From contig NZ_WVHP01000022.1 in assembly GCF_009834765.1 (NCBI RefSeq), forward strand, positions 1 to 64,000: a stretch of DNA of 64,000 nt, in the 5' to 3' direction. This DNA comes from Saccharibacter sp. EH611. GTDB taxonomy: Bacteria > Pseudomonadota > Alphaproteobacteria > Acetobacterales > Acetobacteraceae. Below, piece after piece: positions 37,988 through 47,771 of the stretch (the first letter of the stretch is position 1; the number at the start of each line of letters is the position of its first letter). Both the position numbers and the translations under genes were made by a program. The notes below the pieces were generated by a model. It did not search any database and had not been told where the DNA came from. It saw only the letters and a program-made list of their open reading frames with translations.

Positions 37988-38845
37988 TTATTTTGAAGAA
38001 GAAATATCTTTTTTAAGCTCTGCCAAAACCTCTGGATTCATTTTTGTACTCTGCGCCGCCGTGGGAAAACTGCCCTCTTTCACTTGTTCGGCATAATGGC
38101 GCACCGCCTCTTCCATCTGCGGGCCAATTTCAGCAAAACGATGGGCATGGCGTGGGGATTTACTATCAAATATTCCCAAAAGATCGTGCCAAACTTGCAC
38201 TTGGCCATCACACCCCACACCAGCGCCAATCCCAATGGTTGGAATCGTCAACTCACTCGACACAAGCTCGGCCAATTCTGCTGGGACAAGCTCTAACACC
38301 ACCGCAAAAGCACCGGCTTCTTCAAGTGCGCGGGCATCGGCTAATAATTTACGAGCAGAACGCACTTCTTTCGCCTGCACACGCAATCCGAGTTGATGCT
38401 GTGATTGAGGCGTGAGACCCAAATGGCCCATAACAGGCACGCCCATTTCTGTCAGGCGCCGCACGATGGGGGCAATTTCTGCTCCACCTTCAAGTTTGAG
38501 GGCCTGGCCGCCTCCCTCTTGCATAACACGTCGCGCTGCTGTGACAGCATCTTGCTCCGTTGCGTAACTTAGAAAAGGAAGGTCAACCACAACCAAAGCA
38601 TTCTGGCTGCCGCGCATCACCATCTGAGCATGGAGAATCATATCATCGGCTCGGATCGGAAGAGTGGTGCTATGACCATGCACAACCATCCCGAGGGAAT
38701 CCCCAACCAAGACAACCGGCACGCCAGCCCGTTCTGCAATCAACGCAGAGGGGTAATCATACACCGTCACCATAGGGATGCGGCGCCCCTCTGCCTTCAT
38801 TTTCAGAACATCAGAAACCGTTACGCGACGAACCATACTCTTCAT
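37988..38845 (-). CDS. panB: 3-methyl-2-oxobutanoate hydroxymethyltransferase
   Basis: First committed step of pantothenate synthesis, moving a one-carbon unit from methylene-tetrahydrofolate to 2-oxoisovalerate. The 285-residue TIM-barrel protein shows the VVLVGDSLGMVVHGH metal site, KLEGG, and the GHLGLTPQS and IGIGAG blocks. The methylene-folate comes from the gcv enzymes encoded just downstream, and the oxo acid from the ilv pathway encoded upstream. panC is not in the window. Confidence 0.96.
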   Translation of the reverse strand: MKSMVRRVTVSDVLKMKAEGRRIPMVTVYDYPSALIAERAGVPVVLVGDSLGMVVHGHSTTLPIRADDMILHAQMVMRGSQNALVVVDLPFLSYATEQDAVTAARRVMQEGGGQALKLEGGAEIAPIVRRLTEMGVPVMGHLGLTPQSQHQLGLRVQAKEVRSARKLLADARALEEAGAFAVVLELVPAELAELVSSELTIPTIGIGAGVGCDGQVQVWHDLLGIFDSKSPRHAHRFAEIGPQMEEAVRHYAEQVKEGSFPTAAQSTKMNPEVLAELKKDISSSK

Positions 38846-38856
38846 CCTTCAACCCA

Positions 38857-39729
38857 TTACCCCTGAACGGCGGGGAGATGCTCTGCAATATAGGGAGGAA
38901 GAGCGAATGCGCCTATATGCACCTCTGGTGTCCAATAGCGGCAACTCTCCAAAAGCCCCGCTTTTTGAGCACGTTGTCTGATCTGCTCTACATCAAGCTG
39001 ATGCGGATTCTTGCCTTTTTTCGCCATACCCAGCGTCATAAAGCCACCGACATAGGTCGGAACCGCAGCGACATAGGCCGTTACATGCGGGAAGAATTTT
39101 GCACGACGTGCACTCGTTTCATGCAACTCGTCAGCCTGCATGAACGGCACACCACATTGGTTCACGATCACGCCTTCATCAGAGAGAATCCGTTCACAAT
39201 CGCGGTAAAATTCATCTGTAAACAGCACCTCACCGACACCAATTGGGTCTGTGCTATCAACAATGATCACGTCAAAAGAAGACGGCGCCGCTTTAGCGAC
39301 ATAATCAATCCCATCACCAATAATCACGTCAGCACGTGGATCATGCCACGCATCACCAGCGATCATCGGCATATGCTCTTTAGCAAGCTCCACAACGCGG
39401 CCATCAATCTCGACCATCACAGCCTGCTTAACCGTATTATGTTGCAGAACGCGCTTAAGCACGCCTCCATCTCCGGCACCAATAATCAACACACGCTCTG
39501 CGTTTGGATGTGTCAGCAGCGGCACATGAGCCAGCATTTCTTGATACACGAACTCATCGCGCTCAGTAATCTGGATCACACCATCAAGCGCTAAAACGCG
39601 ACCATGAGAGGTGCTTTCAAAAACCACAATATCCTGGAAATCAGAACGCTCTCGTGCGAGCTCACGCACCGTCTGAAAACGCTGGCCCCAATCAGGGTAA
39701 AGACTCTCATTAAGCCATGTATCGGCCAT
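38857..39729 (-). CDS. speE: spermidine synthase
   Basis: A 290-residue aminopropyltransferase that joins putrescine and decarboxylated S-adenosylmethionine. The Rossmann core carries VLIIGAGDGGVLKRVLQH, and the gate region has DSTDPIGVGEVLF. The start at 39729 has AAGGA about 7 bases upstream; a GTG at 39744 is less likely. It lies 94 bases after speD on the same strand, the donor-making partner. Confidence 0.95.
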   Translation of the reverse strand: MADTWLNESLYPDWGQRFQTVRELARERSDFQDIVVFESTSHGRVLALDGVIQITERDEFVYQEMLAHVPLLTHPNAERVLIIGAGDGGVLKRVLQHNTVKQAVMVEIDGRVVELAKEHMPMIAGDAWHDPRADVIIGDGIDYVAKAAPSSFDVIIVDSTDPIGVGEVLFTDEFYRDCERILSDEGVIVNQCGVPFMQADELHETSARRAKFFPHVTAYVAAVPTYVGGFMTLGMAKKGKNPHQLDVEQIRQRAQKAGLLESCRYWTPEVHIGAFALPPYIAEHLPAVQG

Positions 39730-39823
39730 ATCCGATCCTTCCACACATCACCACGACATGACGAAGCCGTTCAAAACAGCTTCGCCACATCTTCTACTTA
39801 TTTTTTGCTGAAATACGCGTTAC

Positions 39824-40303
39824 TTACGCTAGGTCTTTCATGCGTTTTTGGACACGCCCTCGACGGAAAGCATCCATCTCAACCCGCCCTGCCTGAAACA
39901 ACTCTTGCATGACAGGAAGTGAGAGATGTGGATCACAGGCGCCGCACATGAACACATCAACCGCAGCAAATTGACGCTCAGGCCATGTGTGAATAGAAAT
40001 ATGGCTTTCCGCCAAAACGAGCACGCCAGACACGCCCCCATTGGGGGTAAAATGGTGAAAATGGCCGTGCAAAATCGTCGCCCCTGCTGCTTCTGCAGCG
40101 CGACGTAAAATATCGTCAATCCGTTGTGGATCATTCAAGTTCTGGGCGTCCCAGAAATCAATAAGCAGGTGGTTCCCTGCAAACTGCTCGCCATCGCGCG
40201 AGATAAAATAGTCCTTACATTCGGCCTCAGCCGGGACTGTGTTAGCGTTCTGGATATCTCTCGGACATTCCGATACCATCCCCAGTTGAGCAAGTGCGTT
40301 CAT
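39824..40303 (-). CDS. speD: S-adenosylmethionine decarboxylase proenzyme
   Basis: A 159-residue proenzyme that self-cleaves before Ser100 (in LAESHISIHTWPE) to make its pyruvoyl group, then yields the aminopropyl donor for SpeE. His and Cys catalytic residues follow (HTWPE; FMCGACDPH). It has an N-terminal extension of about 40 residues over the short bacterial form, as in relatives. It is the first gene of speD-speE. Confidence 0.95.
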   Translation of the reverse strand: MNALAQLGMVSECPRDIQNANTVPAEAECKDYFISRDGEQFAGNHLLIDFWDAQNLNDPQRIDDILRRAAEAAGATILHGHFHHFTPNGGVSGVLVLAESHISIHTWPERQFAAVDVFMCGACDPHLSLPVMQELFQAGRVEMDAFRRGRVQKRMKDLA

Positions 40304-40452
40304 GACGTACCCCCAAACCAGTAGACAGCCTGTTGGGCATAGTGCCCCCTTGGGCTAAAGAAAGCCGCTTGTTAAACACCCTTTCTCCTAAATGCAACCT
40401 TTAAATGTTAGAAAGACTATTATCGTATAAAAATTAAGTATTTGTTAGACAA

Positions 40453-40493
40453 AAGCCTCTCTTCTCACCTGAAAAACGTGAGAAGAGAGGCTT
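40453..40493 (-). terminator. ilvC terminator
   Basis: Perfect 16-base arms (AAGCCTCTCTTCTCAC and complement) with a 9-base loop; on the minus strand TTTTGTCT follows. It sits just past the ilvC stop. Confidence 0.92.
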
Positions 40494-40518
40494 GTGCATA
40501 GAGAAGAAAACCCAACGA

Positions 40519-41550
<1,032 letters not shown>

Positions 41551-41653
41551 TTAGCCCCTCAAGGCCATCTTTACGGGGCCCACCAGCCCCCAACAGTGTC
41601 GAGGAGGATACCCCCGACCTCACCATTCATTTTTTAAGAAAGACGCTATCGTT

Positions 41654-43438
41654 TTAAACGAGGCGTTTCCCCTCTTCCGTTAGCTCCGCCCCACCGAATA
41701 CTTTATCCGGCCCAAGGAGCATCTGGTTATGGGTCGCACCCGACGGGATCATCGGATAGCAGCTTTCTTCAGCCGTAACGTGCACATCCACGAGCACTGG
41801 CCCATTATGAGACAACATCTCTTCAATCGTACTATCGAGCTCACCAGCCGACGTTGCACGCAAGCCTTTAATTCCGAAAGATTCTGCGAGTTTCACAAAA
41901 TCCGGCAATGCATCGCTATATGATTCAGAATAGCGCTTGTCGTGAATCAGCTCCTGCCACTGACGCACCATGCCAAGATAGTGATTATTGAGGATGAAAA
42001 TCTTCACCGGAAGACGATATTGCGCCAACGTTCCCAACTCTTGAATATTCATCAAGGTTGACGCTTCACCGGCAATATCAATCACCAAGGCATCTGGGTG
42101 AGCAACCTGTGCCCCTTCAGCAGCAGGCAAGCCATAGCCCATCGTGCCAAGCCCACCTGATGTCAGCCAACGACGCGGCTCATCAAAGCCGAAATGTTGA
42201 GCGGCCCACATTTGGTGTTGCCCCACCTCTGTGGACACGAAAGTGTCACGTCCTGTCTTGTGAGACAGCGCATAAAGCCGATCAATCGCATACTGCGGTT
42301 TAATAAGCGCTTCAGACGCCGTGTCTTGCTCATAACCAAAGCCGTTCACCTGGCGCCATTGGTCAATCTCTTTCCACCATGGCGTGAGGTCTTCCGCTTT
42401 CGCATCACCCCAAGCGTCGAGAAGAGCCTTCAGCGTTGCTTTCAAATCCCCTTGAAGGGTCACATCAACGGGAATGATCTTGCCAAATTCGCGAGGGTCA
42501 ATATCCGCCTGAATTTTGAACGAATGCGGTGAGAAACCATCAACACGCCCCGTGACACGATCATCAAAACGTGCACCAAGGCAGACCAACACATCACAAT
42601 CATGGGCCGCCATATTGGCTTCTACCGCCCCATGCATTCCCAGCATACCAAGGAACTGGTCGCTTGAACCAGGGAACGCCCCTAGCCCCATGAGCGTTGA
42701 GGTAACGGGGAAGCCTGTGCGCCGTGCCAGCTCACGCAACAAAGCCGATGCTTCATCACCCGCGTTAATCACGCCACCACCTGTGTAAAGAAGAGGCTTC
42801 TTCGCCTTCTTCATCGCCTCAACAGCCTGTTTGATCGCAGACTTATCAACGGAGGCAACGACTTCCTGCTTTTCTGCATGAGAAGCTGGCGGGAAAGGTG
42901 CTTCTGCCACAGTAATGTTCTTAGGGAGATCCACCACAACAGGCCCTGGACGACCACTCTGGGCAATCTCAAACGCTTCACGCATGGTCGGTGCCAGCTC
43001 AGCGCTATCACGCACCATGGTGCTCTTCTTCGTCACCGGGCTGGTCATCGCCACGATGTCTGCTTCTTGGAAGGCATCCTTGCCGATCAAAGGCACGGGC
43101 ACTTGCCCTGTCAGGCACACAAGCGGAATAGAATCCATTTTTGCGTCTGTCAGACCCGTGATAGCGTTTGTCGCTCCCGGCCCTGACGTTACCAACACAA
43201 CGCCCACTTTCCCTGTTGAGCGTGCATAGGCCTCCGCTGCATGCACAGCAGCCTGCTCATGGCGAACAAGAATATGACGAATCTTTTTCCGCTCAAACAA
43301 CGCATCATAGAGAGGCAGAACAGCCCCACCGGGATACCCAAAGATAACCTCTACACCATACTCTTCGAGAACGCGAAGAACGACCTCAGCACCGGTCGAA
43401 AGCATCGGTGATGTCGCGGCTGTCTTATGAGCAGGCAT
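41654..43438 (-). CDS. ilvB: acetolactate synthase, large (catalytic) subunit
   Basis: A 594-residue thiamine-diphosphate enzyme that condenses pyruvate to acetolactate (or with 2-oxobutyrate). The catalytic Glu is in VRHEQAAVHAAEAYA, the FAD-region follows, and the ThDP motif GDIAGEAS-like segment (DIAGEASTLMNIQELGT) is near residue 460. The C-terminus MIPSGATHNQMLLG is the standard herbicide-site-bearing end of anabolic enzymes. These enzymes normally work with a small subunit (ilvN/ilvH) for full activity and valine inhibition; none is encoded next to it. Confidence 0.96.
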   Translation of the reverse strand: MPAHKTAATSPMLSTGAEVVLRVLEEYGVEVIFGYPGGAVLPLYDALFERKKIRHILVRHEQAAVHAAEAYARSTGKVGVVLVTSGPGATNAITGLTDAKMDSIPLVCLTGQVPVPLIGKDAFQEADIVAMTSPVTKKSTMVRDSAELAPTMREAFEIAQSGRPGPVVVDLPKNITVAEAPFPPASHAEKQEVVASVDKSAIKQAVEAMKKAKKPLLYTGGGVINAGDEASALLRELARRTGFPVTSTLMGLGAFPGSSDQFLGMLGMHGAVEANMAAHDCDVLVCLGARFDDRVTGRVDGFSPHSFKIQADIDPREFGKIIPVDVTLQGDLKATLKALLDAWGDAKAEDLTPWWKEIDQWRQVNGFGYEQDTASEALIKPQYAIDRLYALSHKTGRDTFVSTEVGQHQMWAAQHFGFDEPRRWLTSGGLGTMGYGLPAAEGAQVAHPDALVIDIAGEASTLMNIQELGTLAQYRLPVKIFILNNHYLGMVRQWQELIHDKRYSESYSDALPDFVKLAESFGIKGLRATSAGELDSTIEEMLSHNGPVLVDVHVTAEESCYPMIPSGATHNQMLLGPDKVFGGAELTEEGKRLV

Positions 43439-43492
43439 AGGTGGCTCCTATCCAAGAACGAAAAAAATACTCTTCTCCTCTAGAACGCTATC

Positions 43493-44464
43493 CTAGGACG
43501 GGTCAATTCGGTTTTGAATAAAATTTTCAATTTTTTGCATTTCTCTTTTCAAAAGTTGCGTACTTTCGCTCATTCTGTGAAATGAAACCATGTCATCACC
43601 CTCTCGACCAAGGCGATGATGGCGGAACCAGGTGGCCTGCCTGCGCGTATAACGCCCAATGGCACGAACCGCAGTTTCTCGCGCTTCTTCTAGGGAAGAC
43701 TCCCCACGCAGCACGCGTGCAAGCTCGGGAACACCATGCGCCCGCATGGCTGGCACAGTGTCAGGCAAATTCTGAGCAAGCAACGCGGCGACTTCATCGC
43801 AGGCCCCCGCCTCAAGCATAGCATCAAACCGACGTGCAATCGCCGCACGAAGCTCGTCGCGCGGAGGATCAAGGCGAACAGAAACAAAACGACACGGTGC
43901 TGCTGGAAGAGCCGGCTCTCGCTGCCACGCGGCCAAGCCACGTCCCGTGCCCATGCGCACCTCCCACGCACGTGCAATACGTTGAGAATCATTGGGCTTG
44001 AGGCGCGATGCTGTTTCTGGATCCATCTGGCTCAAACGCTCATGCAAAGCTTCTGGGCCTATGTCTGCCAAAAGAGCCCGTGCTTGATGGCGCGCTTGAT
44101 CTCCGGGGTCTGGCACTTCAACCAAGCCATCCGTCAAAGCACGCAGATACATGCCTGTGCCTCCACACAGAATGGGCAAGCGCCCTTCTGCCCAGCACTC
44201 TTGCATGATTTTTAGTGCTTGTTGTCGCCACCATGCCACACTTCCTGGCTGGGATGCCTCCAAAACACCGTAAAGACGATGGGGAACAGCCGCTTCATCA
44301 GCCCCCGTAGGGCGAGCTGTAAGGATGTGTAAGTCGCGGTAAACCTGCATGGAATCCGCATTAATGACGACACCGCAACACTGCCTTGCCAAATGAAGCG
44401 CTAATGCTGACTTGCCCGAACAGGTTGGGCCGGCCACAATGACCGCGTTATCAGGAGCATTCAT
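43493..44464 (-). CDS. miaA: tRNA dimethylallyltransferase
   Basis: A 323-residue enzyme adding a dimethylallyl group to A37 of tRNAs that read U-starting codons. P-loop GPTCSGKSALAL at about residues 12-23, INADSMQVYRDL, and the LCGGTGMYLRALTDGL region are visible. The ATG lies only 44 bases from the serB start on the other strand, so the two promoters must overlap. It is 54 bases upstream of ilvB's start region on the opposite side of the usual order, with ilvB beyond its stop. Confidence 0.95.
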   Translation of the reverse strand: MNAPDNAVIVAGPTCSGKSALALHLARQCCGVVINADSMQVYRDLHILTARPTGADEAAVPHRLYGVLEASQPGSVAWWRQQALKIMQECWAEGRLPILCGGTGMYLRALTDGLVEVPDPGDQARHQARALLADIGPEALHERLSQMDPETASRLKPNDSQRIARAWEVRMGTGRGLAAWQREPALPAAPCRFVSVRLDPPRDELRAAIARRFDAMLEAGACDEVAALLAQNLPDTVPAMRAHGVPELARVLRGESSLEEARETAVRAIGRYTRRQATWFRHHRLGREGDDMVSFHRMSESTQLLKREMQKIENFIQNRIDPS

Positions 44465-44508
44465 CGTGCTGTTCTGCCATATCTTCTGAGCTGTTAGCGA
44501 GAGCTGTC

Positions 44509-45411
44509 ATGTCCCTTCCCTATGTCCTTACCCTCGTTGCAAACCGCAAACACGGTACTTTGTCCAACGAAGCTATTGATATTGCGCGCAATTTGGTCAA
44601 AGGCGAGGCCCCTGTCACCCTGTCTGAGGGTGAAGCGGTCGATATCCCTTGCCCAACGCCAGAAGCTGGCGCCCCAACGCCGGAAACAATCCGCGCAACA
44701 TTATCCCCTTTTAAAGTTGATGCGATTCTCAACAAAACCCGTGGCCGCCGCAAAGCCGTGCTGATCTCCGATATGGACAGCACTATTTTTGCTGGCGAAA
44801 CGTTGGATGAGCTCGCAAGACGCACCGGCACAGGCGAGAAAATTGCCGAGATTACCAATCGCGCCATGAATGGTGAGATGGATTTTGCTACTTCCCTGCG
44901 TGAGCGCACCATCGTGTTGGCAGGACAGCCTGAATCCCTGCTCGACGAAGTACTGCATGCTCTCAATTTTACCGAGGGTGCGCATGAGCTGGTACAAACC
45001 ATGAAAGCCAACGGCGCTCGCACAGCGCTGATCTCTGGTGGGTTTGACTGGTTTACGGCCCGTGCTGCGCCACTTTGTGGCTTTGATGAACATTACGGCA
45101 ATGATCTTGAGATCAAAAACGGTGTCATCACCGGTCAGCTTCTCGGCCCGATCCTCGGCCCAGACGAAAAGAAAACACACCTCGAACGCCTCTGCGCTGA
45201 GCGCGGCGTAAAGCTGCAAGCCTCCATCACCACAGGGGATGGCGCAAACGATATCCCGATGCTGAGCGCTGCGGGAATGGGGATCGCCTATCACGCAAAG
45301 CCAAATGTTCGTAAAACCATCGAACGTCAGGTGAATTTCTGCGGAATGCGTGCCCATCTCTTTGCACAGGGCTATCCCGCTTCTGCCATTATCGGTAGTG
45401 AGAACAGCTAA
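44509..45411 (+). CDS. serB: phosphoserine phosphatase
   Basis: A 300-residue HAD enzyme for the last step of serine synthesis. Nucleophile motif ISDMDSTIF at about residue 87, TALISGGFDWFT with the motif II Ser, and GDGANDIPMLSAAG as motif IV. The first 80 residues form the N-terminal regulatory-like domain usual in alphaproteobacteria. Its stop overlaps the stop of the convergent DUF721 gene by four bases. Confidence 0.96.
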   Translation: MSLPYVLTLVANRKHGTLSNEAIDIARNLVKGEAPVTLSEGEAVDIPCPTPEAGAPTPETIRATLSPFKVDAILNKTRGRRKAVLISDMDSTIFAGETLDELARRTGTGEKIAEITNRAMNGEMDFATSLRERTIVLAGQPESLLDEVLHALNFTEGAHELVQTMKANGARTALISGGFDWFTARAAPLCGFDEHYGNDLEIKNGVITGQLLGPILGPDEKKTHLERLCAERGVKLQASITTGDGANDIPMLSAAGMGIAYHAKPNVRKTIERQVNFCGMRAHLFAQGYPASAIIGSENS

Positions 45412-45953
45412 GAGCGGCGATCTTTTGAGCGGGCAGCAATATGCCCGCCAAGGCGCTCAAGCGCGTCTCGCACAGGCCCCTCTTCCATTTCTGGCAATGT
45501 TACAGAGGTGGGGGAGGCGGCCTTTTTTGTAACGGGTCGTGCAGCGGCAATCTTCCGGTCTTGCACGAGCTTAATCTGCTGGATCGCCCCCTCCCCACGC
45601 AAACCACAGGCTGTATTAATCCGCTCTAAAAGCTGGGGAATAGCGTATTGAATTTCCATCGCCATTGGGCCAGAACAGCGAAGCGTCAGCACCCCCGGTC
45701 GCAATCGGCATGGTTCGCTTTGCTGGGCCATAGAAGGCCCGACGATAGATTCCCAATCCAAAATAAGCCGCATAAAAAGCGGTGATTTCCGCTTAAAGGC
45801 TGGTTTCGTTACTGAAGGAACCAGCGCACCAATCATCATCCCCTTCCGTGTCCGTGACGGCGGCTGAGAAGCCGAGCGTTTTTTGGCAGACGTAGAACGC
45901 ATTGATTTTAGTTTTTGGTTCTCACTCTTGTCGGACGTCTGTTTTTTCATCAT
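45408..45953 (-). CDS. DUF721 (DciA-like) protein
   Basis: A protein of about 181 residues. The DUF721/DciA domain is at about residues 50-125 (DWESIVGPSMAQQSEPCRLR, LTLRCSGPMAMEIQ), with a Lys/Ser-rich basic N-terminus of about 45 residues. DciA loads or activates the DnaB helicase in bacteria without DnaC, so a replication role is likely by family. The start may be ATG at 45953 or GTG at 45959. It begins only about 10 bases from the divergent mutY start. Confidence 0.85.
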   Translation of the reverse strand: MMKKQTSDKSENQKLKSMRSTSAKKRSASQPPSRTRKGMMIGALVPSVTKPAFKRKSPLFMRLILDWESIVGPSMAQQSEPCRLRPGVLTLRCSGPMAMEIQYAIPQLLERINTACGLRGEGAIQQIKLVQDRKIAAARPVTKKAASPTSVTLPEMEEGPVRDALERLGGHIAARSKDRRS

Positions 45954-45963
45954 ATCCACCTGT

Positions 45964-47007
45964 GTGACACCCGATACATCTTCTCTTCTCCGTTGGTATG
46001 ACCGTCACCGGCGTGATTTACCGTGGCGTGCCAAACCCGGCCAGACAGCCAACCCTTATCATGTCTGGTTGAGTGAAATCATGCTGCAACAAACGACTGT
46101 GCAGACGGTTACACCTTATTATAAGCGCTTTCTCGAAAAGTTCCCCCAGATTACGGATCTCGCTTCCGCACCGCAAGACGAGGTTTTACGCTTGTGGGCT
46201 GGGCTTGGATATTATGCCCGTGCACGCAACCTCCATGCTTGCGCCCAGCGTATCGCTGAAATGGGCTCTTTCCCTTCAGAGCTTAACGCGCTTTTAGCGT
46301 TACCCGGAATTGGTGCCTACACAGCTCGCGCTGTTGCTGCGATTGCCTTTAACCGTCCTTTTGTCCCCGTTGATGGCAATGTTGAACGTGTCACCGCACG
46401 CCTCTTTAACATTTCCGACCCGCTCCCAAAATCTCGGCCTTTACTGGCACGAAAAGCGGCAACGCTTAACGAAGGTGCTAGCGCTCAACAACGCCCTTCT
46501 GACTTTGCGCAGGCCCTTTTTGACCTTGGCGCAACAATTTGCACGCCACGTCAGCCATCATGCCTTACCTGCCCATGGCACCTCACGTGCCAAGGACACA
46601 AAGCAGGCCAAGCTTCTCTCCTTCCTCAACGCGCCCCTAAAAAACCACGCCCCAATCGCTATGGCGCGCATTTTTATTTAATAGACCAAGAAGGCAATAT
46701 CCTTCTCAGACAACGACCCAATAAAGGACTATTAGGCGGAACAGATGAATTACCCGGTACACCTTGGACAGATAAGCCATGGACTCCCTCAGACGCATTC
46801 CATTACGCTCCATTAGATAGAAAATGGGAGTATTGTGGACAAATTCGTCATATTTTTAGCCACTTCACCCTTTATCTTGACATATACAAGTATTATCTAT
46901 CTGCGCAGGTAGGGAATGGGATTGATCCAAGTTTTGGAAGTTTCCGCTCCTCTGAGAAAGCAGCTTTATCTGGTGTTATGATGAAATGCCTTCAAATCAG
47001 CCGATAA
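45964..47007 (+). CDS. mutY: A/G-specific adenine glycosylase
   Basis: A 347-residue base-excision enzyme removing A opposite 8-oxoG. It has the helix-hairpin-helix LPGIGAYTARAVAA, the catalytic Asp in VDGNVERV, and the iron-sulfur Cys set C-x6-C-x2-C-x5-C (CTPRQPSCLTCPWHLTC) at about residues 193-209. The C-terminal third is the NUDIX-like 8-oxoG recognition domain. I start at the GTG at 45964; a frame to 45883 lies inside the divergent DUF721 gene. Confidence 0.95.
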   Translation: MTPDTSSLLRWYDRHRRDLPWRAKPGQTANPYHVWLSEIMLQQTTVQTVTPYYKRFLEKFPQITDLASAPQDEVLRLWAGLGYYARARNLHACAQRIAEMGSFPSELNALLALPGIGAYTARAVAAIAFNRPFVPVDGNVERVTARLFNISDPLPKSRPLLARKAATLNEGASAQQRPSDFAQALFDLGATICTPRQPSCLTCPWHLTCQGHKAGQASLLPQRAPKKPRPNRYGAHFYLIDQEGNILLRQRPNKGLLGGTDELPGTPWTDKPWTPSDAFHYAPLDRKWEYCGQIRHIFSHFTLYLDIYKYYLSAQVGNGIDPSFGSFRSSEKAALSGVMMKCLQISR

Positions 47008-47056
47008 GTTGCTTCGGTATCGTGGAATAACAATATAAATTCTGGAGGAATTGTAT

Positions 47057-47707
47057 ATGAGTGATTCAGTATCCCTGACCCGTCTATGGCTAATCGATTG
47101 GTTTGGTCATATTATTGATCACGACCCGATCCGTGATGAATTGATCCGTCGTCCGTTCACACCTAATGAATATCCAGACCTTTTTGCTTTAGCCCCTGTA
47201 CCGTTGAACCTCCCATCAACAGCAGTGCTGCGCAAGCGCTCTTCTCTTCCACGCTCCCTGCCAGATATTGAAATGGTCGATGCAGGTGACAATCTGATTG
47301 GCCTGCGTGTTAAAGACCGTGACACATGGTTCAGTATCAACCCACGCAATGAGCTGACCCATTTTAATGCAGCCAGCCTGATGGGGTGGGAAAAGCTGAC
47401 ACCCATGACCTTTGAAATGCTCAATGGTTTGTCGGCATTGTTCGACCGTACTGTTGCAACCGTGTTGGATGCCAAAGGTCAGGAATGTGAGCCTGCTCAT
47501 TTCCGCCCAGAGGGGGATAATGTCGTTGTGCTAAACGACTTCCAGTTCATGATGGGCCGCGAAGCTGATCAGCTTCGCGCCATTGGCGAGCTTGCTCCTG
47601 GGAAAGAGCTGCGTGTTACGCTGAAGGGCTGGGAAGGTGATACTCAACAAACCTTTACGGTTAAACGTCTTAAGGAAGGAGCTTCCGTTGCAGGAGCTGA
47701 CGCTTAA
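47057..47707 (+). CDS. hypothetical protein, unknown function
   Basis: A 216-residue protein with no signal peptide or membrane segment; I do not recognise a family. The first 90 residues are rich in Pro and Arg around FTPNEYPDLFALAPVPLNLP; the middle has DTWFSINPRNELTHF; the end is Lys-rich. GGAGG lies 8 bases before the ATG, and codon use matches the neighbours, so it is very likely a real gene. It follows mutY by 49 bases and ends at a strong terminator. Homologues in other acetic acid bacteria would show whether it is family-specific. Confidence 0.75.
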   Translation: MSDSVSLTRLWLIDWFGHIIDHDPIRDELIRRPFTPNEYPDLFALAPVPLNLPSTAVLRKRSSLPRSLPDIEMVDAGDNLIGLRVKDRDTWFSINPRNELTHFNAASLMGWEKLTPMTFEMLNGLSALFDRTVATVLDAKGQECEPAHFRPEGDNVVVLNDFQFMMGREADQLRAIGELAPGKELRVTLKGWEGDTQQTFTVKRLKEGASVAGADA

Positions 47708-47730
47708 TTAGACGTTCTTTTAGAAAAGAG

Positions 47731-47760
47731 AGTAAAGGCGGGGAATTCCCCGCCTTTACT
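47731..47760. terminator. bidirectional terminator, perfect 30-base palindrome
   Basis: AGTAAAGGCGGGGAA and its exact complement meet at a GAATTC centre, with no loop bases beyond the turn. It separates the plus-strand unknown gene from the minus-strand porin gene and can serve both. Confidence 0.88.
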
Positions 47761-47771
47761 TTATTGAAATA

